Of a stretch of DNA of 64,000 bases, positions 22,601 to 33,416 are shown piece by piece. A model generated the notes under the pieces. That model made no database searches and had not been told where the DNA came from. It saw nothing but the letters and a program-made list of their open reading frames with translations. This DNA comes from Amoebophrya sp. A120. Lineage: Eukaryota; Sar; Dinophyceae; Syndiniales; Amoebophryaceae. Every line of letters starts with the position of its first letter. Position 1 is the stretch's first letter. The stretch spans positions 2,857,531 to 2,921,530 of the forward strand of contig CAJINV010000011.1 in NCBI GenBank assembly GCA_905178155.1, read 5' to 3'. Position numbers and translations under genes: made by a program.

Positions 22601-24448
22601 TTCACGTACTCCCGTTCCCACTGCATGATCTTTTCCTGCATCTGCTCCACCTTCCGACACTGCGTGTCGAAAATTCGCTTGTTCAAAAGCGCGTTTTGCA
22701 CCCGCAAGCGGTGCTTTTTCGCGTCGGGTAAAAACTGTTTCAGCGACTCGGTCGATTGGTTCTTCGCCATGAAGTCGCATCAAGAGCAAATATGTCTGGG
22801 TCTGGAAGAATGCATGTTTGTCATGCTTGGCTGGCATGATTCTCAAATCTGTCACGCACGTTACCCAAGAGCCCGATTTGTCTGTCATGCAGAGCCGCAG
22901 TTTGTCATGCAGAATAGGCAACACCTAGAAGGTGCTCAGAAACTTGTCATGCTGAGCCAGCACTCGTGGCCTCCTCAGGATACGCCACTCAGCATCACAA
23001 GTTTCCAGACCCAGACATATTTGCAATGCATAAGTCGTGTTGGTGAGTGATCTTCCAGGGTAAAGGGGACAGCTTATTCAGCTTTAACGGCGGGAGGTCG
23101 ATAAAATTGTTGTTTCGCGACGAGCTACTGTTCGAGTGGCTACTGCCTGCTCCGAAGAAAGAGGAAAAGTCGTTGCTGGGGTCGAACTTCGTGCTGGAGG
23201 TCCTGGAAAGCGTGCGCCGCGGGGAATCACCGGCGGAGTTTAGAAGGGTTGGGTAAGAGGAGGTGCTGGTCATACCTGTGGAGGATTTCGTGATGTGCTT
23301 CGGCGTGTATTCAAAATTTCTGATTCTACAGAACAGAACGATATACAGTCTGGCACTTCTATATATCCGTTGTGGGGCGCGGCATGGATGGTACTATTCA
23401 AAAATTTGCACCGAAGAAACTTTAACTTTTCTCAAAAACTCTGTACGCGTCACTCCAAACCCGCTTTTCTTGTTCCCCGAGCCGCCACTCGGCGTGGAGG
23501 AAGATTTGTTGCTTTTCACTTTTCCGATCGGCGTATTGGGCATATTGTCCTTCTGCGTTCCCCTTCTTTCCATTCCCGTATAATTACCGCCGTTCTTGGG
23601 CCGAAAGCCCCCGCCGGTGCTGTTTGCCGAGCCGGGCTTGGTCAATTTCCCGCTGTTTGTGAAGCTCGCGTGCGTCGTCAGCGTCTGCCGGATCCGCTTC
23701 GCGAGCCGCTCCGGTATCGGATTCTCAGACGTTACATTCTCATCTGTTACATGATTTGTCATGCAAAACGACCATAAGCCGCCACACGATCAAGGTGCTT
23801 CGCATGACAAATTCTCGAAGGGCTAAACACCAACTGAATCTGCTTCAAATTTGTAATGCGAAGCGCGCAATCTTCCCGCGTTCACTTTTGCTGTTCTTGC
23901 ATCACAAATCCATGTAACAGTTGAGAATGTAACAGTTGAAAACACCATATCCGGCTCGTTTTCCTTCGGAATCCCGTTGGCGACCTGCTCCAAAATTTTC
24001 GTTTTGGACGGCGAGCTGCCGTTCCGGTTGCTGTTCATAACGTATGCATTGCAAAAGTAACGTACTAGTTCTAGTATGAATTGCATTACAAATTAGCCCA
24101 GCATTGGAAATGGAATTTGTAATGCTGTTTTACCTTGAGAACGAGATCTGTATTGCATAAATGCAATTACTACGAGTACGATACTTTTGCACAGGATATA
24201 ACGAGCGTGGCGTCGATCCCGAGTTCGGACTCCGGACAATTGTACTTGGCCACGTAGGGGTTGTGCAGCGGCGACCCGGGCGGGCTCCACTGCGCGTTGA
24301 AGGTCAGCTGCGCACGGGCCTTCGGGGAGCCCACCGGCGCCACCGCGGTTGTGGAGGTCACACTCCATTCGGACTGCTCGTTCCGGTTGCCGCCGAGGTG
24401 GAGCAGCAGGCCGGGGCGCTCGCGGCCCCGCCACGAGGTACTAGTCAT
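19635..24448 (-). CDS. IQ-motif / basic helical repeat protein, unknown function
   Basis: Eleven exons encode roughly 1000 aa. Start ATG 24448; stop 19635-19637. Exons: 24448-24199, 24037-about 23942, about 23730-23447, 23275-23033, 22772-22537, 22379-22228, 22081-21882, 21699-21624, 21384-20694, 20572-20411, about 20320-19635. Gaps at 24.1, 23.8, 22.9, 22.45 and 21.8 kb are introner-like elements; the others are GT-AG introns with agreeing phases, except the last, whose acceptor is ambiguous. The N-terminal half is Ser/Asn/Lys-rich. A helical core follows: KRIFDTQCRKVEQMQEKI, then ALRVMLRKKRRQAIAWEAF, ARVMLRRKKAAAIFH, and an IQ-like segment (MIKIQRFWRRSFEK), suggesting calmodulin-type binding. 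A His/Lys-rich linker and a conserved-looking C-terminal segment (MKRYYLVPHLRGYAQQL) follow. No family is assigned; flagellar or cytoskeletal IQ proteins are possible relatives. Confidence 0.7.
20336..20380. repeat. 22-bp tandem duplication inside an intron
   Basis: AGGATCTTTCTCTTTGAACA occurs twice in succession within the last intron of the IQ-motif gene. It may confuse acceptor choice for the last exon. Confidence 0.85.
21705..21881. mobile_element. Introner-like element with CACAGAAAAAAGCAG ends, 177 bp
   Basis: The long inverted termini (GATCCCACAGAAAAAAGCAG versus the complement of CTGCTTTTTTCTGTGTGCTA) run into CAT.TTTGTAATGC and TACAGAGAA blocks. The target duplication GCATT (700-704, 882-886) is perfect. 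Deleting element plus one copy joins ALRVM to LRKKRRQAIAW in frame. Its ends differ from the TAT-starting families. Confidence 0.88.
22385..22536. mobile_element. Introner-like element, TATCCTGTGC family, 152 bp
   Basis: The ends are TATCCTGTGCAAAAGTATCG and the complement of CGATACTTTTGCAGTTCATA; the target duplication ACCGC (380-384, 537-541) is perfect. In-frame removal joins KGGG to GASASP in the IQ-motif gene. Confidence 0.95.
22778..23032. mobile_element. Introner-like element, CTGGGTCTGGAA family, 255 bp
   Basis: The left end is CATCAAGAGCAAATATGTCT (a TATCAA variant); the right end is the complement of AGACATATTTGCAATGCATA. The target duplication AGTCG (773-777, 23033-23037) is perfect. 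In-frame removal joins THQHD to FMAKNQ. Confidence 0.93.
23728..23940. mobile_element. Introner-like element, CTGTTACAT family, about 213 bp
   Basis: The inverted ends contain GTTACATTCTCATCTGTTAC and the complement of GTAACAGTTGAGAATGTAAC; the CTGTTACAT module is repeated within each arm. The exons on both sides are in the same frame, so a multiple of 3 bp must be removed. No clear target duplication was found. Confidence 0.75.
24043..24198. mobile_element. Introner-like element, TATCCTGTGC family, reversed, 156 bp
   Basis: The plus-strand left end is TATGCATTGCAAAAGTAACG and the right end CGATACTTTTGCACAGGATA, so the GTGC end lies on the right. The target duplication TAACG (038-042, 199-203) is perfect. 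Removal joins the first two exons of the IQ-motif gene in frame. Confidence 0.95.
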
Positions 24449-24939
24449 GAGGCTGGAGTGCGGGGTGGTGCAGGAGAGGTACTCATGGTGTTGTCGTGGG
24501 GAAACCGGACCTTCTGTGGCGCTTCTAACGAACCTGCTCTTCTACTGATGCACTAGCTTGTTGTCCGGGCAAAAATACTGCTGGACGCGCTGAACCATCA
24601 CTCCGCGCAGCATTGCGCAGCACTCTGACCACGATGGCAAAAATGCTCCTGATGTGCTGTGGTCCTGCTCTCTAGAACTGCACGCTTTCATCTAGAATAG
24701 GCATTCGGTGGTGCAGCAGAAAACCTGCTCCTCTCAAACCAGCTCCGTGATGTTATCTGATCGGAGTTGACAAATTAAACACTCCACAGCGTAAAAATGC
24801 TGGCTCCGGTGACTGGCTGTCTTGTACTTGAATGACTTTCCTTCGTGCTTTTAGAAAGAGAAACCTTTTTTACATTATAAGCTTAGATAGATAGTATGCA
24901 CTTCTTGCTGTACAAGGTGCTCGTATTGTTCATTCTCAT
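24449..24939. other. Intergenic between divergent-free minus-strand genes
   Basis: About 490 bp between the stop of the RWDD2-like gene and the start of the next minus-strand gene. No ORF, repeat or RNA structure stands out. Confidence 0.5.
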
Positions 24940-25965
24940 TCATCGGTAGATTTTCATACAAGTTTTGAACAGGTCTTCCAAGTCGTATTTTCGGCATTCT
25001 GCCGCGAGCAGGTTCATTTCGTCAGGGCCAAACTCGTGAAACAGGCCCAGGGGTAATTTTCGCAAGCTGTTGATCGTTCCTGTCGCTAAACACTCGTCAT
25101 CTGCCTCGACAATCTCCTCCCCGCGCACTGCGAAGTATTTCCACCGGAGTCGCTGAATTGCATTCACATACGCGTCGCACGCGTCCTCCTCGCCCTCAAT
25201 TAGGACCACCCCAGGGTACCCGATTTTGCTGAAGCCGGAAAGGTTCAGCTGTCTCGCGCACTCGATAATGGCCCGTCTCTTTCCCGGCGCGCGAATGTGG
25301 TGCGAGTACATCAGCCGCCGCCCCAGCTTTTTCGCTTTCGTGATGGTCTGTCCGGTGCTGGTTACCTCCGTGTTGCCAAAAAAGTTGTCAAAAACTACAG
25401 AACTGCTGTCAGCATCGTCATCATCGAAGTCTGTCGCTGCTTCCACTTGCCGCAACTGCTCCTGGTCGTGCAATAAATCTGTGGCGTGCTGCGCTATCTC
25501 CAGTAGCATCTCCACCGGCTCGTCGCGGGACGCGCTTTGCTCATAGACGAACGCTTGGAGCGCAGCGTCCAAGACGTCCTTTTGGGCCACTATGGTGCCC
25601 GGGCTCGACGCTTTGTCTCGACTTCTTTCTCCATGGTCGAGCCACACCAAGGGAACGGCATCCGGGTCGAGAAGGTAACGGACTGGCAGCAAGGCGCGCA
25701 AGGTCGTTGTGTCGTTGAGACGAAGCTTCACGTCGGGAAGTTCTTTTAGAACGGGCGTGAATTCAGAAGTTCTTGCGGTAGATGAATGCTCAGGCGCCTG
25801 TCGGCTGCGTGCGGCGCTAGAAGGGTCGCTAGTCGTGGTGCTGATTCGGCGTAATTCCGATAGGGCATCGCTGTCCGTGGAAAAGTCGAGCCCATAGATG
25901 CTCTGCAAAGCGTCAAACTCGTCGACGACGCGACGAACAGCTTCGAGGATTGCAGGAGGATGCAT
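24940..25965 (-). CDS. RWD domain-containing protein 2-like (RWD + DUF1115)
   Basis: A single uninterrupted exon of 341 codons with an ATG start. Residues about 10-110 fit an RWD domain, with the family's hallmark near the start (EFDALQSIYG). Residues about 210-330 fit DUF1115 as in RWDD2A/B: MYSHHIRAPGKRR, ARQLNLSGFSKIGYPGVV, EGEEDACDAYVNAIQRLRWK and a C-terminal segment ending FKTCMKIYR. RWD domains usually mediate protein-protein contacts; the biochemical role of RWDD2 proteins is not established. The acidic linker (DFDDDDADSSS) is typical for this genome. This is one of only two genes in the window with neither introns nor inserted elements. Confidence 0.85.
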   Translation of the reverse strand: MHPPAILEAVRRVVDEFDALQSIYGLDFSTDSDALSELRRISTTTSDPSSAARSRQAPEHSSTARTSEFTPVLKELPDVKLRLNDTTTLRALLPVRYLLDPDAVPLVWLDHGERSRDKASSPGTIVAQKDVLDAALQAFVYEQSASRDEPVEMLLEIAQHATDLLHDQEQLRQVEAATDFDDDDADSSSVVFDNFFGNTEVTSTGQTITKAKKLGRRLMYSHHIRAPGKRRAIIECARQLNLSGFSKIGYPGVVLIEGEEDACDAYVNAIQRLRWKYFAVRGEEIVEADDECLATGTINSLRKLPLGLFHEFGPDEMNLLAAECRKYDLEDLFKTCMKIYR

Positions 25966-26099
25966 TTTGCGGGGGGAGTCGTGATTAAGAGGCGCTGCCC
26001 CACCGCAGCTCTTTCGTCATTGATATTGTTCGACTTCTACTATGAGCTTGCGTCTAGCGCAGTGCATTGCTTAAGCAACAAGTATAGGTTTGATTTGTC

Positions 26100-28110
26100 A
26101 TAGATTATGATTGTCTTTTTTGTTCGAGTTGCGTGCAAGAAGGCTGAACACTGAACGGGCCGCGAAACCAATGCGGAGGCCCTTCGCCTCTGCATCAGCG
26201 TCGAAGCTGCCTGAAAGCCTGCACGCATTTTCCTACAGATATTTCGCTTCTTCTTTTGACGTACGTGGAGCAACGGCGATAGCCACCCGAAGGTGCTTTG
26301 TGCCTGCTGCGCACCACAGGCAATGCCTGTTGAAAGATGGCATGGTGAGCAAGCCCACCACCAACCGCAGGCGCATCGGCAAACAATGCATGCCCACCAA
26401 CCGAGGCGGGCGCGCAGGTTGCAAAGGCTGCCTGGCCAACACAATCACTGCGCCGGGCGCCAAACGAGTCGCGCAATGAGTGTTTGCTTGGGCCGGGCAG
26501 CTGCAGGGGGTGCGCCCGCGCGGCCTGGCGGTGGCTGGCATTCCGACCGCGCGGCCTGGAGCATCCTCTCCCGCCCTGCGTGCCCGCTCCGCATGTAGTG
26601 GATTTCGCCGGCTTCGAAGCGCTTCGTCTCGGCGTGCCCGAATGCGCCATGCTTGGGGGCGCCCGTGCCCCCACACCGGGGACGCCCATCACAGAAGGGC
26701 AAGAATCGCCGACAGTGGGCCTAGCCTCAGCGCTGGACCTTCATCCCGGGGCGCCCGGGCGCCGGGGGAAGCCGGCGCGCCAAGTCGCTGCCGCCGCGCG
26801 CGGGGATTCCCCCCGCGTCCGTGGTGTGGTGCTTCGCGCCTTTTGCGCGGCCTGCCCCCCGATTTCCCGACGGCCGAGGCTCTGCTCGGTGCATGCCCAG
26901 GCCGTTCCGGCGCGAGTGCGCTCGATGGCGCCTCCGGGCCCCAGCGCTTTCATTGGCCTTGTTCCCTTTCCGGTGTCCGTCTGCAGTCTCACTCTCACTC
27001 CTGCTGCACAACCAGCCTGGCTGTGGCTATTTTCCGAACCTCGGGCGGCCCTCGGCCCAGACGATAGAGGCCCAAGCTGAACGCGCCAGCAGGCCGGGCC
27101 GGGTCGTTACATACCGGCACGCAAAGCCACTGCGGGTTGCCGACTCAGCCCAGAATGAAACCGCGGCGACACGCGCGCAACCAGCTTGCCGCGCGCGAGA
27201 AAGGGGCCGACTCGGGAGGGCCCCAGGGGTTTGCTTCGTGAGGGTCCTGCGGGTTGAAAAATGACAAAAAGGGTGGACAAAAAGCGGGGGCCTCGCGCAA
27301 CAAGGTGGGCAAAAAGGGCGGACGGTAAAGATTAAACGGGCCGCGGCGGGCGGTGAAAATTACGCGAACCGTCCGAACCAGGCGGGCGGCGCGGCCCCGG
27401 CGCGCGTGCGGGCCGGGCTGGGCTACGTGACGGCGTGGCGCCCAGCTTGATGCCGCGGCGCTTGCTGCTGCGCTTGCCGCCTGAAATAACTCACCCGGAT
27501 GCGCGCCTGGCTGCCGCCGACGCTCAGCGCCTGCGACTTGCACCGGGCTGCCCCCTGCAAGCCGCCGAAGGAGGGGCCTGCTGGCGGCTGGAGCCTGTGG
27601 TTGAAAATTACCGCCCGAGACAAATCGGCCACCGCGCCTTCCCCGCCCCATCGCAGCCGCTTCCGCGGCAAAGGCGGGCCAACGTTCTGCCCCGGACCGC
27701 GGGCAGAAGGTGGGCGCCGTGGTCCGGCAGCAATGAAAAGACGGCCGCCGCCCCGGTTTTGGCGTGGCCGGGGCCCAATGCGCCCCACCGCCGCTTCTGC
27801 CTTTGCAGACAAAGGCCGCAACCAAACACCAGCGCCCTGCCTTGTAGGCCTCCACTGCGCAGCCCTGGCGCGCCATCAGTCCCGGCGCTGTCGCTCTTGG
27901 CCCGCTCTGCGCCGGGCTCTCGCGCTCCTCCACAGTGGTGAGAGGCAAACTCAGACAGCCCGGAGGCTTCAGCCCAGAGGCTTGCAAGCCACCCGCGACG
28001 AGACAGGCCGGCATCGAGTGCACGCAGACGAAGTCCACGCCCATTATAATAATCCGGCCGCCGCCCATAGTTAGCCACAGCCGGGCCGGGCGGAGCGAGC
28101 CCGGCACTTC
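26100..28110. other. GC-rich island, no recognisable gene
   Basis: About 2 kb of very GC-rich DNA with sharp edges against AT-richer flanks. Open frames occur on both strands throughout, as expected from GC content, and their Arg/Pro/Ala/Gly-rich products match no family. No flanking direct repeat was found. Base composition is unlike neighbouring exons, so this may be a mobile or foreign segment. Confidence 0.6.
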
Positions 28111-28740
28111 CTACCTGTGAATGCGAACAACAAACAAAGCTGCTTGCGCCCTCCTCGCTGAAGATCCTTTTGAAATTTTTTTTCGGCAAGAACACGTAGA
28201 AGATAAATACAACCTCGTCTTGCAGAAGAACGCGCAAACCATCGCCTGCGCTAGTACAGGTGAGGTACTTATTCATCCTTTTCCGTAAATTCTTCTTTAG
28301 TTTGCATTGCCATCTGCGTGTAATGTCCAGTGTGATGAATTGCCCCAACATGATTTTTCTGTTGCTCTTTGTGTGGAGCCTGTGTCGTCATTCATTTTCT
28401 TGCAACCAAAAAAAAGCGATAGCCTTAGCCACCATGGGTGAAATAAATGTGTAAGCAATAGATTCGTGAAAAGCGTTTTTTATTACATTCTGCTATGAAT
28501 GTGAATGTCAATGTCAACACGACTGTGTAACTGATTCCAAGCGTCAACATCTGCAGCAAACATTGTCATCTCTCTCCCACTACGCATGATCTTCGAACCA
28601 GCCTCAATCACTAGGACGGAAGACGGAGCGCAGCGGAACGATGATGTGCAGCTGGTGGAAGCTCAACAACAGACGCCGGTAGTAGACAATTGTCGTTTCT
28701 CCTCTTGTCCCCGACTCGTTCCACTGAGACCGTTCCCACC

Positions 28741-31700
28741 TTACGCGCCCGCGACCACCGCGGCGGCGATCTTGTCCAGCAGGTGGATTTCGCGAATGTA
28801 GGTGCTCGAGAAGTCTTTCTGTTGCTTCTGGATGCTGATTTGCACTTCGCCGTCCTTCACGGAAAAGTTCACGTCGGTGCACACCTTCGGGAGACCGGGG
28901 AGGAGAGACGGTCCGCCAGCGTCGCCTGATAACAAGCAATGGTTTAGGATTTAGGAAAGCCGAAAGATCCAGATTGAAATTTCCGAGCTGTCTGGTAGTT
29001 GCTGAAGTGGAAAAACATAGCAAATTGGCAAAAGAAGTTTCTCGTATAATATCATACTTGTGTCCATGACGATCTGGAGGTTTTTTGACTCGACGAAGGC
29101 GAGGCGTTCCTTGCACTCTTCTTCGTCCCGGAAGTTGCAGAGGCTGGTTAATTTGGCGAGGGAGATTTTACTGTACATGCGCAGGACGTTCCTCACCCAC
29201 GGGACGTACCTCTGGCTCATCATCCGCCCCCAGAAGAGCTCCCACTGTCGCTTGTGGCCCTCCATGGAGTCCTGGCTACCCGTGAGGTCCTCGTCCAGAA
29301 TGGTGACAAATCGCGGCTGAATCGCGTTGAAAAACTCGACTAATTTCGCCATCCACGGCTTCGTGTTCATATCGGTTTCCTGTATGAATTTTTGGGGTTT
29401 AGTTATAGGAGGGCAGTTTGCTGCTTTAGCTTTGGAAGATAACTGTACTTTTGACACCGACATACAGATCGATATGATCTGTGCCGACATGACTCCTGTA
29501 GGCAGTGGAAAGTGCAGCTGGTGGACCAACGCAAGGGAGAACAAGAGACTGAAGGCTTCTTTCCCTTGCTCTCTCAAGAATGCATGTTACATTTTAGCAT
29601 TAGCAAGACATCGGTTCAACATTAACATCAATTTCATGTCTCCAAAAGATACCGGTCCCGCGACGTCTTTGCTGCCCCAGGTTTTCAGAACCTTAATGTC
29701 GTCCGCGTACTTGTCCGCGCACCAGTTGGCGACGTTTTCTTCCGGGATGCACTGGTACCCGTCCGGGGAGAACACCTGACAGAGGACGAACAACCTGACC
29801 ATGCGGTCCTGCTGTTTCATCAGCTGTCCGGCGTACTGTTCCTGCAACGGCGGGAACCGCTGCAACTTCTGGATGAAGTGAAGGGTCTGTTTTGGTCGGG
29901 TTTGGTTTCGATTGGACATTCATTTGTATTTATCGCCAGGCTACTTCACAACTACATGCACTCTGGGTCTGGTATCTTGCCATACTCATTTCTCAACGGT
30001 GCATTGAAAGAACTGAAGAAACAGCATGAGAAATTCGTATTCGTAAACACAGCCATACAATTTCTATTTTTACCTTGGACACCACGGAGAGGCAGTCGCT
30101 GTAGCGTTCGGACATGAAGAGAGAGAAGGCGACAAAGTAGCAAAAAGACACGTGCGCGGCGGGGCAGCGGTAGTAGAGCGCGTTTTCCCAGCCGAAGTCG
30201 AGCTCACCCACACGCTTCAGCGCAACGTCGTATTCACCAAGCATCAAGTGGTAACGAACCTGCTGGATCTTCGCGAAGTAACCTGTGGCAATTCCAATTT
30301 TTGTGTTTATGCATTAGAAATGTTTTTCGGAAGCGAAACCAGCATTACAACAAATTCCACTTGTCACGCGGAGCAAAGCCAAAGTTGTATATGCAAAAAC
30401 CTAAATACCTAAGAATTTGGCTTGCTCGGAGATCCCGCTGACGTCTCCCTCGTCGATGCCCTTTTCGATGCGGATAATGGCGTCGATGTTGCTGCCCATT
30501 ACTAATCGCTTCAAGGTGTAGAACACTTCGCCGGAGTCGAAGACGTTTTTCTGCTCCTTTACAATGTCGAAGTCCATCAAGGTTTGCCGATTCACCGGCA
30601 CGGAGGCCTGGCTCGGGTCCTGCTCCAACTGCTTTTGTAATTTCGCCCGCTGCTGGGTGACCTTGGCCTTGAAGAAGCAGTAGGTGGTGTAGTGGTACAG
30701 AAATTCGTCCAGCATCTCCCACAACCAGCAGACGGGGATCACCTGTAATAACCCGGTGGGCGGCTGCTGTCCGTCGGAAATAGCCTGCAGGTCCTTGCCA
30801 ACCCGGTCGAAAATGTCTTGGTAGTTGTTCCACGCGTCCACGCGATCCATAGCGGTCACATGCTTGTCCAATCTGGTAGATAGTTTTTAGATTCCATTTG
30901 TCATCTACGTACTGGCGAACATTCCTGCATCCAGAAATATTTCCCGCGTTGGGTTTTTTGAACTAGGAAGTATCCTCGAGCTCGAGACTCTAATATGCAT
31001 GAGAAACAAATTCATAGTAAAGTCAAAGAAAGTTACCTTGAGAACAAGTGTCGGTAGTAAAGTTCCTTGTAGAGAAGGTGCACGTTGTGGTTGTCAGAAA
31101 GGCAGGCGCGGGCATCCTCCAGAGACGGCCACTTCTGGTTTTTACCTGTGATGGAAGTAGATGTTGTCGCTTGCGGTCATCCATTTTTATGTTCTTACGC
31201 AAGTAGTACTACTCCCAGCATCAAAATATGCAACTACACAACAAGCACAGCAGGACAAAATGTTGTTGTTGACTCCAAGAAAAATCATCATAGTACCGTG
31301 CTTCTGTCGAAAGATTCCCTCGGAGAGTTTTGGGTATTCCTTTACGAAAATATCCTCCACGGTGTCTGCTCTTGACTCCTGAACCGCCTGTGCAAAATCC
31401 TCGAGGAAGTTTCTAACCGTAATTGGCACGTCACCGTCTCCCTCACCCATCATCATATCATCCTGCCCGCCGCGACCGCCTTGTCCGCCTAGGTTTGGGA
31501 AAAGAATTGAGTACTTTACTAGATAATTTTCGCAAAATTGAGTGGTAATACACGAATGCAAAACAGCTTCATCCATATTGCACTCGTCTCTTTCATCTGA
31601 TCCTGATGCTGTTGATGTAATTGTAAATCTTGGCACTATAAAATTTATGGTCAATACGTCCCCACTGTCCGCCCCTCTGGTTATTTCTTCTGTTGTCCCC

Positions 31701-32272
31701 GCCTCGGCTTTTGTTTTGAATTTTCTATGAACTGCAAAAGTATCGTACTCGTATAAATGCATGACAAATTCTCTCAGCATGAGAAATAAAATTTGTCATG
31801 CTGATTTACCTTACGAAAAATATTTGTAATGCAAGACCTGCATTTATACGAGTACGATACTTTTGCACAGGATATTTTCTGAAAGCCACCCATATCCTGC
31901 CCCATGTGCGCCTTGGAGGCCAGGTATCAAAAGGAAAAATCCCCCCTCCCCATATCGTCTGAAAATTTGTGATGCGGATTTGTGACCTCAAATCCTGTCT
32001 GTCTTGCAAGAAGGCAAATCCAGAAAGCGTTCCGCATTTTTCAGGCGGTTTGTGATGCTGTTTGCCTCAGAGCATACACGTTTGTCATGCTAGGCGCCTA
32101 CGTCAAACCTCTCGGCTGAGGCTTGACATATGCCTGCATTCCTCTACTGCAAGACAAATCTGATTTGTGTATGGAAATCCAGCATCAGAAACTTCGTTTC
32201 GATATGGGGAGGGGGCATTTTTCCTCATGATACCAAGTAGGCCTGCATCATTGCCTCTTGACTGTTGTCCAT
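28741..32272 (-). CDS. EIF3L: Eukaryotic translation initiation factor 3 subunit L
   Basis: Ten exons encode 620 aa, close to the size of known eIF3L proteins (about 560). Exons: 32272-32233, 31919-31875, 31720-31658, 31489-31297, 31145-31037, 30872-30409, 30282-30074, 29885-29653, 29379-29058, 28925-28741. These sum to 1863 nt. The first two gaps are introner-like elements; the other seven are GT-AG introns with matching phases. Family landmarks: YKELYYRHLF, VCWLWEMLDEFLYHYTTYC, a TPR-like region around YHLMLGEYDVALKRV, MYSKISLAKLTSL (PCI-domain winged helix) and a C-terminal VNFSVKDGEVQISIQ. The N-terminus is extended by an RGG/Gln-rich segment (about residues 25-50). eIF3L is a PCI-type subunit of the eIF3 complex that promotes 43S assembly on mRNA in the cytosol. 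Confidence 0.95.
30283..30408 (-). other. GT-AG intron with element-like interior in EIF3L
   Basis: Boundaries are canonical (CTTAG|GTATTT and CCACAG|GTTACT, minus strand) and restore the eIF3L frame. The interior carries modules of the inserted elements: a TGCATATACAAC/ATGCATAAAC pair near the ends plus AATTTGTTGTAATGC. It may be an old element that gained canonical splice sites. Confidence 0.55.
31726..31874. mobile_element. Introner-like element, TATCCTGTGC family, reversed, 149 bp
   Basis: The left end is TATGAACTGCAAAAGTATCG and the right end CGATACTTTTGCACAGGATA. The target duplication TTTTC (721-725, 875-879) is perfect. Removal plus one copy joins GGFQK to IQNK in the eIF3L N-terminus. 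Confidence 0.95.
31925..32232. mobile_element. Introner-like element, TATCAAAAGGAAAAATCCCC family, 308 bp
   Basis: The ends TATCAAAAGGAAAAATCCCC and the complement of GGGGGCATTTTTCCTCATGATA continue into CTCCCCATATCG/CGATATGGGGAG. The flanking 5-mers are CCAGG and CCAAG. It sits 13 codons after the eIF3L start; excision is in frame. Same family as 51796-52178. Confidence 0.93.
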
Positions 32273-33416
32273 TTTGGAATAAACTGATGTTTCTTTGAAA
32301 TAGGGTGTAATTGTACGTTTAGAAAGTTAAAAACATGAAACGTTAACGTGGTGGGAAATCAATAAAGTGCTCCTTCTTCGAAAAAAGAGAAACACAAAGC
32401 ATATAGTGGTGAAACGGAAGATGATGTATTTCACTATGTGCACAGTGCAATGAAAATCCTACTTCTAGCTCGGTTCGAACCCTGCTATACGAAAAATTGA
32501 TGGAAATTTGTATTTTGTGAGAATGAAGATTGACAAATTTTTGAGAGCGAAAAGGAAGCCACATAGCAGGTCGGTCGAAATTAGTGGGCGGAAAAAGATC
32601 TTCGCAGCAATGAGGAAGAGTTCCAGAACGATCTTTCAAGATCGCGACTCAAGCCACGAAGTGGCCTTTTGCAGCGTGATGGATCTCGTCTTTTTGGGTG
32701 TACTACTTGATCTTCCAAAGAGTGGTGCAAAGCCAGTGTCACAGGCACTCTATGCAGGTGATCCATCGTCAAGCACAAAAATTAAAATTCAGGGCGATCT
32801 TTTTGCTTTGCGAGCTTTCTGTAGTTGGTTCGTCTTCGTGCTAAAAAAAATTGAGAATAACACACATCATCTGGCAATAGAACGTTTCTTCATTTTGCAC
32901 TGGTGTCCTCGCATCAAGCAAGCAGCTTGCAGATTTACATTAGGGGTCTGCAGACCACGGTGGAAACCAGTCGACAAGAGACGTCAACTCACTTTGGTAC
33001 ATTGTCATTGAAATCGAATTCGCTGCAAGCGTCTCACTAATTTACACAGGAGCTATAGCTGCAAGGGTGCTGGGGCTCTTTGTAGTTTTTACGTGGTGGC
33101 AAAAACTTCTAGCTGTAGCTGCTTCTAGTATTACGGTCTCCGTACTACATTTCGCGTCTAAATATGAATCGACAGTTACAAGACCTCCTTACCCTTAGTA
33201 AGAATAGGATCTTTTTTAGGACTCGACTGACGCTTGTGCTTGATAGATAAATAGAAAAGGAAAACGATGTTCCTGAGCCTTAAATTGTACAAGGAAGAAC
33301 TACTGCTCCTGGCAGGGTGTTTTTCAGGAACTAGGTCGTCTAGGTGTAGGTACATTCTGAGTTGGGTTTTGGTATTCACATGATTAATAAACACATCAAG
33401 AAATATTTCCACTTCC
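32273..33416. other. Intergenic, no convincing gene
   Basis: Upstream of eIF3L. A plus-strand ORF of 167 codons at 32508-33011 is the longest reading frame but has no recognisable motif and would oppose all neighbours. Promoter elements were not identified. Confidence 0.45.

Noticed and set aside
26233-28107. Long overlapping ORFs on both strands in the GC-rich island
   Set aside because: Expected from few AT-rich stop codons; the products are Arg/Pro/Ala-rich without motifs and overlap in several frames.
32450-32500. GGTTCGAACC block resembling a tRNA T-arm
   Set aside because: No acceptor, D-arm or anticodon arm can be folded around it on either strand.
32508-33011. 167-codon plus-strand ORF
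   Set aside because: No recognisable domain, opposite to all neighbouring genes, unconvincing composition.
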